A stretch of DNA of 10,612 nucleotides. It comes from Deltaproteobacteria bacterium (GTDB taxonomy: Bacteria > Myxococcota_A > UBA796). Shown here one piece after another: positions 1 to 6,418 of the stretch (the stretch's first letter is position 1; every line of letters starts with the position of its first letter). Below the pieces are notes generated by a model that was not told the DNA's origin, searched no databases, and saw only the letters and a list, made by a program, of their open reading frames with translations. The stretch spans positions 3,529 to 14,140 of the forward strand of contig PALY01000130.1 in NCBI GenBank assembly GCA_002707085.1, given 5' to 3'. A program made the position numbers and the translations under genes.

Positions 1-1784
1 TGCGCACTTAGCGCCAGACCAATGGCGGTTTCGCCACCTACAGCCTGAAGCAAAGCAACATCGGTTTCCAAAGCAATACCCTCAGAACCATCAATGGTCG
101 TACCCAAATCCAATCGCCCCATGTGGTGAAGCGGAAGCTTCCCAAGAGCCGCAGGGAAATGACCATCATGACCTTCCAAACGTCCAGCATTCGCTGCAGC
201 ACGACCTCGGGCCCAGTGGAGAAGTCCTTCCCACACCGCACCCTCAACCTTGTTGGGCATGCGTTTTGCTGCCATGGCAGACCACAACTCGCTTCCGGCA
301 GGACCCGTCGCAGGCAACGGAACCGGGGCGCCGGCCAACTGTGAACGGACCGCAAGCTCCGTACCCAAGTTGTCTCCACCATTGATCTTGTTCGCAATGT
401 CCCTGCGCACAGCCGCAGCCGCGTTGCGGTTGTATCGACGCAAATGGGATTCCTTGCTCAAACGCGTGCGCAATCGAAACGCTGCAACACCGGAGTTGTC
501 CGCATGCTTCACCGCTTTGTCGTACCACTTCACCGCACCCGCAGGGTCGGAAAGCGCTGCCCACTCATAAATATAAGCACCATCCACATCGCTCAGGCCA
601 CTGGGAGGAAACTGCAAACGTGCAGTCTCCACGTCGCCTTTCGCCAATGCTGTCAACGCCTTGAGTGCATCTTTCTGAGAACCACGAGCCAGAGAAGCCG
701 CCTTATCCAGCGCTTCGTTTCTGCCCAATTCCCACGCAGCCAAACCGCTCAAATACGCAGCCTGCTGATACTGCGGTGAATCCGCATCCGGCTGAGCCAC
801 CATCGCAGCTTCCGTATGAGTCACCGCCGTCGTCGGATCTCCAGACCACAACGCAAACTGTGCCGCCGCCGATAAAACCTCGCTTGCATCAATGCCCGCT
901 CCGGCCATCACCTCAGAAGCCGCTGTCGCCGCAGCCAGACCATCCGCAAACGCACTGGCCTGCCGGTGAGCATCCACCACAAACTGAGTGGCCTTGGCCA
1001 AATCCTTGGCAGAACCCTCTCGCATCGCAAGACCATGGGCTTCGTTCGCCATGTCCGCAAAGCCCGCACCCTTCACTCCAATCACTTCACAACGGTTCAA
1101 TAAACCTGCAAGCTTTGCACGGGGTTCTGTGGACGCAAGCAACGCATCGTCTGCTTTGCTCTTCAGTCCCTTCAGCGCGTAATCGTAGTCACCCCACGCA
1201 GTCGCAACCTCTGAACGGAACAGATCTGCCTGCCAACCCGTCACAGCCATCGCTTTTGCAGCGTGTGGCCGCGCCCGTCGTGCATCTGTACTGGTGGCCC
1301 ATGTCAGCAGACCCTGGGCCGCCTCGGGAAGTTCCAAGTCTTCGGGTAATACAGCACCTGCTTGGACCGCTCGCACCAACAGAACGGCCGTGACACCCGT
1401 TCCATCACCAATGACGCTCTTGGCTGCATCAAAAGCACCCTGGGCATCACCCGTGGCCAACTTGTGCGCGATAGACAATTCCGCACTCGAACCCTCTGGG
1501 GGCGTAGCTCCTGCAGCAACCGCCAACTCGACCAGTCGACTGCCCAACGCCTTGTCGGCCAACTTCTGTGCCGCAGCCAGACCTTCCGCAGTCTTACCGC
1601 CAATTATGAGTTCGTGAGCAGCCTGTGCATCGGTGCGAGCCAGTTTTTCAACCTTCTCTTCCTTGACCTCCTCCGAATCGCCACCGGTGTCCGCTTGGAC
1701 AACCTCTTCGACAACTGGGGGCGGCGGAGCTTCCTCCTCACCACAGGCAACAATAAATCCAACAGCCAAAACGAGCTGACGCAT
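1..1784 (-). CDS. Alanine-rich TPR-like lipoprotein (3' end off window)
   Basis: The reverse strand is open from the left edge to an ATG at 1784, giving about 594 codons with no stop, so the C-terminus is missing. The protein begins MRQLVLAVGFIVAC-GEEE: a short positive n-region, a hydrophobic core and a lipobox (I-V-A-C, Cys14). It is therefore a likely signal peptidase II substrate. Gly at +2 gives no inner-membrane retention signal by the E. coli rule. An acidic and proline-rich tether (about residues 15-50) follows. The rest is alanine-rich helix with TPR-like spacing, for example AAYLSGLAAWELGRNEALDK. No enzymatic motif is visible. Two in-frame ATGs exist (1790 and 1784); I chose 1784 because GGAGGG lies six bases upstream of it but directly abuts 1790. 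It lies 138 bases downstream of the pseudokinase gene on the same strand. The lipoprotein call is fairly sure; TPR-like is inference, and the role is unknown. Confidence 0.85.
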   Translation of the reverse strand, partial: MRQLVLAVGFIVACGEEEAPPPPVVEEVVQADTGGDSEEVKEEKVEKLARTDAQAAHELIIGGKTAEGLAAAQKLADKALGSRLVELAVAAGATPPEGSSAELSIAHKLATGDAQGAFDAAKSVIGDGTGVTAVLLVRAVQAGAVLPEDLELPEAAQGLLTWATSTDARRARPHAAKAMAVTGWQADLFRSEVATAWGDYDYALKGLKSKADDALLASTEPRAKLAGLLNRCEVIGVKGAGFADMANEAHGLAMREGSAKDLAKATQFVVDAHRQASAFADGLAAATAASEVMAGAGIDASEVLSAAAQFALWSGDPTTAVTHTEAAMVAQPDADSPQYQQAAYLSGLAAWELGRNEALDKAASLARGSQKDALKALTALAKGDVETARLQFPPSGLSDVDGAYIYEWAALSDPAGAVKWYDKAVKHADNSGVAAFRLRTRLSKESHLRRYNRNAAAAVRRDIANKINGGDNLGTELAVRSQLAGAPVPLPATGPAGSELWSAMAAKRMPNKVEGAVWEGLLHWARGRAAANAGRLEGHDGHFPAALGKLPLHHMGRLDLGTTIDGSEGIALETDVALLQAVGGETAIGLALSA

Positions 1785-1790
1785 ACGCAT

Positions 1791-1796
1791 CCCTCC
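1791..1796 (-). promoter_or_regulatory. Shine-Dalgarno site that decides the lipoprotein start
   Basis: The minus strand reads GGAGGG here. It touches the ATG at 1790 but sits six bases before the in-frame ATG at 1784, which is normal spacing. The second ATG is therefore the likelier start. Either choice keeps the lipoprotein signal intact. Confidence 0.6.
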
Positions 1797-1922
1797 ACGC
1801 GCTATGGTCTACCACAGACGGGTTCCACACTTCCATCTCCACGCGCGCGCCCACGCACGGACGCGCACGAGGGGAAGCCACATCCGGCACAAGATTAACG
1901 GCGCAAGTTGATCGGCAAAGAC

Positions 1923-3857
1923 TCACTTACAGGTGCGCGAGCCACCTTCGAAACAAGCAAATACACCCGGCTTTTTCAGGATCACTGACACATCCAAACG
2001 CTCGGACCCACGGTAGCCAATTACGCGACATGGTCCCACACCCGCCTTTGAGATGTGAACCACAGCACCCCCCTCAGCATTGCCACCCTTGTGACACTTG
2101 ACCGCAATCCGATCAATGCTCGGGTCAACAGAACGAAATGTAACGGTGAAGGATTCAGGGACTGGTGTTGATGGCTGTTTGGCAGCCTTGGCAGCCTTGC
2201 TAGTTTTTGGCGCAGCCGCTTTCGCGGCCTTCGCCGGATTCGGTGCAGAAGGCATAGATTTTGGACCAGCCGAAGTTCGAGCTTTGGTGGCCTTTGCTGC
2301 AGAAGGCTTCACGGGCGCAGCCTTCGCTACGGGCGCTTCAGCAGGAGGTTTGGCAGCAGGCTTGATGTCCGGTTCTGGATCGTCATATTCGGCTTTGGCA
2401 GGGTCCTCAGCAGGCGGGGCTTCTTCTTCGCTTTCCGCCATTTCTTTTGCCAACTCTTCCTTCGAACCAAGCGTTTCCGCTTCAACAGGATCTGGCAACG
2501 CTTGTTCAGAGGCCGTTGTTTGAACCACATTCGGTTCAGTATTCCCAGCCGGTTCCAGCATGTGTTCAACCACAACCCAGCCCACCACGGCCGCCAAAAC
2601 CATACCGATGGTCGCCCCCATCACCAACGGCCAGCCACCCATCCGGGCAGCGTCATCTTCTTCACCATCCCAGGTGTCATCCGCATTTCCAACATCGAGC
2701 GAAACGGCTGGCTCGCCACCACCCGCAGGAACATCCCCTGCAGCTTGAAACAACCGTACGTCCGTCTCCGAAGTCGGCAGCCCCGAGTTGCTGGTCAATG
2801 AAACCAATGGCGTCGACTCACGAAACGTCTCATCCGTCGGCGCAGCCCCCGGACCGTGTGGTGACACACCCTCATCCGCCCTTGGTTTGCGAACCGGTGG
2901 AGGCCCCAAGGCAATTTCGTCGGTATGGGGTTCAATATGCTTTCGCATCCGTCCCGTGTCCGGATCCGGATACCCGTCTTCCTGCTGCTGCAACAAACCA
3001 GGAACGGTCGTGGGCGCCCAGTTGCGTACCCCCGAAGACGTCAGTGTCTTGGCGATCTCCGCCAACGCATCTTCCATGGCCGTCAACGAAGGACGCTCAT
3101 CTGCATCAAAACTCAACGCACCCTTGATGACATCCACCAAGGGTTCGGGAATCGCCTCTCCGGGCCGAGACAACACACGGATGATGCTCCGGCGGACCAC
3201 AGCCTGATGACGTTCCGCACCGTCAGCCGAACGACCCGGCCGCTCGCCGCTCAATAAATGTGTGAGCAATGCGCCCAAACCATATGCAGCAGCCTGCTCT
3301 GGTGTACCATTTTCGACCGGCTGGTACCCACGGGGAGCCGTCATGATCGGGGCGCCCGGTGAATCCACAGCAAATCCCGCCACCTTGATGGACCCCACAG
3401 CGTCCACCAAAATCTCGGAAGGTGAAGGCCCTGGATGGATCACGTTGCCTGATGCACCCTGTCCATCCCTGCCCTGCCGCAGCCCAGCACGCACGCCTTG
3501 AATCGTTCGATGCACAGTCTCTACGGCAGCCTTCGCTGGGAAGTGCTGACCCTGGGAAACCAAAACATCCAATGCGCGAGCCAAACTCACACCCTGAAAT
3601 CCCTCGTACACCCAAACCGGTTCACCACCTATTCGGTTGATGTGAATCAATCGCAACACAGAAGGGTGATCAATGCGCGCCATCCAACGTCCAGACCGCC
3701 GCAAGATTTGATATTCCTCTGGAGTACAAGTGATGTCAGGACGACCACGAATCAACACCCATATTGCGTCACCGTCAGGCCGAATCAACCGCCCCTGACG
3801 CACAGGCTCTGCCCATGCGCTCCATTCGCTCAGAATCTTGACACGATCTTTTGCCAA
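1923..3857 (-). CDS. Membrane-anchored Ser/Thr pseudokinase with four-Cys C-terminal domain
   Basis: The protein has 644 residues. Residues about 10-270 follow the Hanks-type kinase scaffold: HPSVLRL, then a hinge-like VWVYEGFQGVSL, an AYGLGALLTHLLSGERP segment and a late ERPS. The catalytic residues are gone. The catalytic loop reads IHPGPSPSEILV (140-151), where active kinases have HRD-x-K-x-x-x-N. The DFG site reads GFA (161-163), and the VAIK lysine region reads VLIRG. A cytoplasmic linker (about 271-405) leads to one membrane span (about 407-431). An acidic stretch, an Ala/Lys/Pro linker (about 500-562) and a small C-terminal domain with Cys588, 610, 635 and 643 follow, probably outside the membrane. 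The start is TTG: an in-frame TAA lies 15 bases upstream, no in-frame ATG is available, and a weak GGA lies eight bases before it. It is probably a signalling scaffold or sensor; its ligand is unknown. Confidence 0.85.
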   Translation of the reverse strand: MAKDRVKILSEWSAWAEPVRQGRLIRPDGDAIWVLIRGRPDITCTPEEYQILRRSGRWMARIDHPSVLRLIHINRIGGEPVWVYEGFQGVSLARALDVLVSQGQHFPAKAAVETVHRTIQGVRAGLRQGRDGQGASGNVIHPGPSPSEILVDAVGSIKVAGFAVDSPGAPIMTAPRGYQPVENGTPEQAAAYGLGALLTHLLSGERPGRSADGAERHQAVVRRSIIRVLSRPGEAIPEPLVDVIKGALSFDADERPSLTAMEDALAEIAKTLTSSGVRNWAPTTVPGLLQQQEDGYPDPDTGRMRKHIEPHTDEIALGPPPVRKPRADEGVSPHGPGAAPTDETFRESTPLVSLTSNSGLPTSETDVRLFQAAGDVPAGGGEPAVSLDVGNADDTWDGEEDDAARMGGWPLVMGATIGMVLAAVVGWVVVEHMLEPAGNTEPNVVQTTASEQALPDPVEAETLGSKEELAKEMAESEEEAPPAEDPAKAEYDDPEPDIKPAAKPPAEAPVAKAAPVKPSAAKATKARTSAGPKSMPSAPNPAKAAKAAAPKTSKAAKAAKQPSTPVPESFTVTFRSVDPSIDRIAVKCHKGGNAEGGAVVHISKAGVGPCRVIGYRGSERLDVSVILKKPGVFACFEGGSRTCK

Positions 3858-3938
3858 TGCATCATTCCATTAAGAGTTTCACTTCAATTGCGTGCGCGGC
3901 ACATATCCTACCGTAAACTATCGCCGTAGGTACCTCCC

Positions 3939-3947
3939 GTTATAACA
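3939..3947 (-). promoter_or_regulatory. Extended -10 promoter element for the pseudokinase
   Basis: The minus strand reads TG-T-TATAAC, an extended -10 (TGn before a five-of-six match to TATAAT). No good -35 hexamer sits 16-18 bases upstream, which is tolerated by extended -10 promoters. Transcription would begin near 3932, leaving a leader of about 75 bases before the TTG start. The core GTTATAAC (3939-3946) is a perfect palindrome, so a -10-like hexamer also exists on the plus strand, but without TGn or a -35. This is a motif-based call only. Confidence 0.4.
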
Positions 3948-3972
3948 AAGTGAACCCTTCATTTATTGCTGG

Positions 3973-3996
3973 TTGAAATCACGGTTCAAACCCCAC
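3973..3996 (+). promoter_or_regulatory. Sigma-32-like heat-shock promoter upstream of rpoH
   Basis: TTGAAA (3973-3978, preceded by G where the E. coli consensus has C) is followed after 12 bases by CCCCAC (3991-3996). The known E. coli sigma-32 pattern is CTTGAAA, 11-16 bases, then CCCCATnT, so core and spacing fit with one mismatch in each box. The start point would be near 4004, giving a leader of about 75 bases before the sigma factor ATG at 4080. The location in front of an RpoH-class gene suggests autoregulation. The same bases form an imperfect inverted repeat (GGTTGAA / TTCAAACC), so an operator is an alternative. A separate GATAAT (4023-4028) could be a housekeeping -10, but it has no -35. 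Confidence 0.45.
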
Positions 3997-4010
3997 CAGC
4001 CTACCGCTGG
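3996..4010. repeat. Small perfect inverted repeat in the sigma factor leader
   Basis: CCAGC and GCTGG flank a five-base spacer. The following bases are not T-rich, so this is not an intrinsic terminator. It lies at the 5' end of the predicted leader transcript and could be a small hairpin or a chance match. Confidence 0.3.
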
Positions 4011-4079
4011 GCTTCTCTACTGGATAATCCCATGTCAAACTACGCGGGGATCTTCTGAACTCGGTGGCGGGAACAAAAA

Positions 4080-5150
4080 ATGTCAGACGAACAGAACGAA
4101 AAATCAAAGGGTGTACCAGGAGGGGCCAAAGGCCGCGCTGCACCCGTGTTTTCGTTCGATGACAACGACGATACTGAAACCGCTCCTGCGGTCGGAACCG
4201 CTGCAGAACCAGAGATTTTGGACGCAGACCGACAGCCGACAGGACAGCCAAAAGCGCTTGTTCGCTCTGGGACCACATCCGGTCGTTCCGATCTACTTCA
4301 AGCATATTTGTCGGAAATCCGACAACACCCAATCTTGGAACGAGAAGAAGAACACGAACTGGCCATGAAGTATCTGGATGATCAAGATCCAGATATCGCC
4401 GCCCGTCTCGTCACATCAAACCTTCGTCTGGTCGTCAAGCTGGCCTTCCAATACCACCGACAATGGGCCAACGTATTGGACCTGATTCAAGAAGGGAACA
4501 TGGGACTCGTCGAAGCCCTCTCCCGCTACGACCCCTACCGGGGCATTCGGTTTTCCAGCTACGCACAGTACTGGATTCGCGCAATGATTCTCCGGTTCTT
4601 GATGGATAACTATCGAATGGTTCGGCTGGGTTCCACACGCCACGGTCGCAAGCTTTTCTTTCAACTCAACAAAGAAAAGAAACGACTGGAAGCCATGGGC
4701 ATTACACCCAACTCCAAAGCGCTCAGCGAAGCCCTGGACATCCCAGAGCAAGAGATCATCAACGTAGACCTCCATATGCGAGCGCCTGCATTGTCCATCC
4801 ACGCCCCCGTCGGCGGTGAAGATGGACGGGAACTGGCTGAAGTCATCAGTGATGACAACCGGAACACCCCAGAAACAGAAGCCGCACGAAATGAACTCGG
4901 CTCACAAATCCATGAAGAACTGCAGTCCTTCTCCCTGACCCTAAAAGATGACCGAGAAATGGCGATCTGGAACCGGCGACTCGTTGCACACGAGCCAGTC
5001 AGCTTGGCAGTACTCGGTGAAGAATACGGGGTCAGCAAAGAACGCATTCGACAAATCGAAGCCCGCATGAAGAAACGACTCCGAGTACACCTGAATAGCA
5101 ACTTGGGTGAAGAAATAGATTTTGAGTTCGACATGCCGGAAGAAGGTTGA
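4080..5150 (+). CDS. rpoH: RNA polymerase sigma factor, RpoH (sigma-32) family
   Basis: A 356-residue sigma-70-family protein that directs RNA polymerase to a stress regulon. Region 1.2 is near 71-100 (DLLQAYLSEIRQHPIL). Region 2 covers about 105-175 with LVTSNLRLVVKLA, DLIQEGNMGLVEAL and FSSYAQYWIRAMI. The RpoH-type box is visible as GRKLFFQLNKEKKRL (about 189-203). Region 4 ends in a helix-turn-helix, LGEEYGVSKERIRQIEARM. Compared with E. coli RpoH (284 residues), it carries about 70 extra N-terminal residues, acidic and apparently disordered. The ATG at 4080 follows a G-rich stretch (GGTGGCGGGAAC) and an A-run. A sigma-32-like promoter lies upstream, and the next gene overlaps the stop. 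Myxobacterial SigB/SigC-type paralogues belong to the same family, so it may be a paralogue rather than the sole heat-shock sigma. The family call is secure; the exact regulon is inferred. Confidence 0.93.
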   Translation: MSDEQNEKSKGVPGGAKGRAAPVFSFDDNDDTETAPAVGTAAEPEILDADRQPTGQPKALVRSGTTSGRSDLLQAYLSEIRQHPILEREEEHELAMKYLDDQDPDIAARLVTSNLRLVVKLAFQYHRQWANVLDLIQEGNMGLVEALSRYDPYRGIRFSSYAQYWIRAMILRFLMDNYRMVRLGSTRHGRKLFFQLNKEKKRLEAMGITPNSKALSEALDIPEQEIINVDLHMRAPALSIHAPVGGEDGRELAEVISDDNRNTPETEAARNELGSQIHEELQSFSLTLKDDREMAIWNRRLVAHEPVSLAVLGEEYGVSKERIRQIEARMKKRLRVHLNSNLGEEIDFEFDMPEEG

Positions 5151-6388
5151 TCAACGCAACACTGAATGCGATCCGACGACGAACCCTTCCTGAACCGGAT
5201 GCAAACCCACAACCACCCGGTAGTGGCCCTCATGTATTGGGAAACACCCCACCTTCAGATTGGACCGCACCAGAAACGTGGCCAAACTCTCCCGCAGCGT
5301 GGGTGAGCCAATGGGATATCGCTGCCCGGACACTGCAGTTGTTGGCCCACTCCGCTTGGTCTAAGAACACCCTTGAAGAGCAACGCACGCTTTCAGGTCA
5401 CGCAAGAGCCCACCTGCAACACCTGCGAAGAAACCGAACAAGCAACACCGCTGAATCAGCAGCACTGTGTGACGCAGCACAAGTGATCGTCGCCACCCAC
5501 TTCAACGGCTGGCCCGAATCCAATCGATGGATCGCACAAGGCTACAGACGCTTGGAAAGCAGCCTGGCGGCTCAAATGGGAGCCGCGAATGCACCCACCC
5601 ATGACCCACTCCACTTAGAACAATGCTTGTGGGCCGTCGCTCTTGCATACGCAACCACAAACAAAGCCGGCCAAGCGTTTCCTGCATCCATCCTGCGAAC
5701 ATGGCGTTCCGGCGTTCAAACCACAGTCGACATCGCGGGTACATCCGGCCGCATACCCATACTCGACGGCGAACGAACCCCCATATTGCCGCTGGGCCCC
5801 ACACCCATCACCACCACGCTCGCACACCTGGCATACCACTGGACCGACTTGGACTGCCCACGACATGAAGGCGAAGATCTCGCCTTCACACGACTTACTG
5901 ACGCATCCCCCCAAAGCCGCGACTGGCAAACCCACAAACATTGGCACGCCAACTCATGGCGCGATCAAGGATTCGTTACCGCACACAATGGTGTTCACCA
6001 CCTGCTCGGAAGGGCCAATGACCAGGCCATTTGGTGGCTGGTAAATGGACACAGACTCGTTCACGGTTCCGCCACAAACCTGGTCCGTACGGGCGCACAA
6101 ATGGAAGTCGCTCGTATCGATGGACGCGTCTTCCACATGAAACTCGGTGACCGTGTTGCCCGGATGGAAGGCGCTCGTTTGGCCGTCACCGATACCGCCG
6201 CGAATCGGATGCTCAGATGGACCTTCCCCACAGGAACAACCATCACTCCCACACCCAAAGGTTTCTCCGCTACAACACCATTGGGAAATTTAAACATCAC
6301 GGCTGCGAATGGATGGATCATCGATGAACATTCAATCGTGCATCGCGATGGCAATGAAGATCTCACGGTGCGAATCGAACTGAAATAA
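5147..6388 (+). CDS. Possible heparinase II/III-fold protein, translationally coupled to rpoH
   Basis: The protein has 413 residues with no signal peptide or membrane span, so it is predicted to be cytoplasmic. I do not recognise it confidently. The N-terminal half resembles the alpha/alpha-toroid of heparinase II/III and alginate lyase proteins, with GYRRLESSLAAQ, then DPLHLEQCLWAVALA, then GRIPILDG. The C-terminal half (from about 270) is beta-rich: QGFVTAHNG, then AIWWLVNGHRLVHGSATN, matching in layout the beta-sandwich where that family reads ADALSFEL...G.PLLVDPG. The usual HGHAD-type catalytic signature is absent, so an active lyase is doubtful. The start is TTG, overlapping the sigma stop by four bases (TTGA), with GGAAG four bases upstream. 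The nearest ATG is out of frame. Coupling to the sigma gene suggests co-expression and possibly a shared role. The gene is certainly real; the fold is tentative. Confidence 0.75.
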   Translation: MINATLNAIRRRTLPEPDANPQPPGSGPHVLGNTPPSDWTAPETWPNSPAAWVSQWDIAARTLQLLAHSAWSKNTLEEQRTLSGHARAHLQHLRRNRTSNTAESAALCDAAQVIVATHFNGWPESNRWIAQGYRRLESSLAAQMGAANAPTHDPLHLEQCLWAVALAYATTNKAGQAFPASILRTWRSGVQTTVDIAGTSGRIPILDGERTPILPLGPTPITTTLAHLAYHWTDLDCPRHEGEDLAFTRLTDASPQSRDWQTHKHWHANSWRDQGFVTAHNGVHHLLGRANDQAIWWLVNGHRLVHGSATNLVRTGAQMEVARIDGRVFHMKLGDRVARMEGARLAVTDTAANRMLRWTFPTGTTITPTPKGFSATTPLGNLNITAANGWIIDEHSIVHRDGNEDLTVRIELK

Positions 6389-6408
6389 AACGAACTCCAC
6401 AAGAGTCG
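6383..6408 (-). terminator. Intrinsic terminator of the SLC12-type transporter gene
   Basis: Read on the minus strand, CGACTC and GAGTTCG pair into a six-pair stem with one bulged T and a five-base loop, followed by TTTTATTT. The hairpin starts 11 bases after the transporter stop codon. The T-tract overlaps the end of the convergent plus-strand gene. On the plus strand no T-run follows the hairpin, so it should act on the minus-strand transcript only. Confidence 0.55.
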
Positions 6409-6418
6409 CCCACTCCGT

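Noticed and set aside
665..1393. Long plus-strand frame rich in Pro, Gln and Ser
   Set aside because: It is antisense to the lipoprotein gene, whose frame is continuous from 1784 to the left edge. The composition is typical of a shadow frame, with no start signal or domain.
3981..4000. tRNA T-loop-like GGTTCAAACCC
   Set aside because: No acceptor, D or anticodon arms can be placed around it. The bases fit better as part of a sigma-32-like promoter and an imperfect inverted repeat.
4023..4028. GATAAT as a housekeeping -10 for the sigma gene
   Set aside because: No -35-like hexamer occurs 16-18 bases upstream; it is kept only as an alternative in the promoter entry.
4032..4058. Eight-codon leader ORF (MSNYAGIF) before the sigma factor
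   Set aside because: It has no Shine-Dalgarno site and no regulatory codon pattern such as repeated amino acid codons; chance is sufficient.
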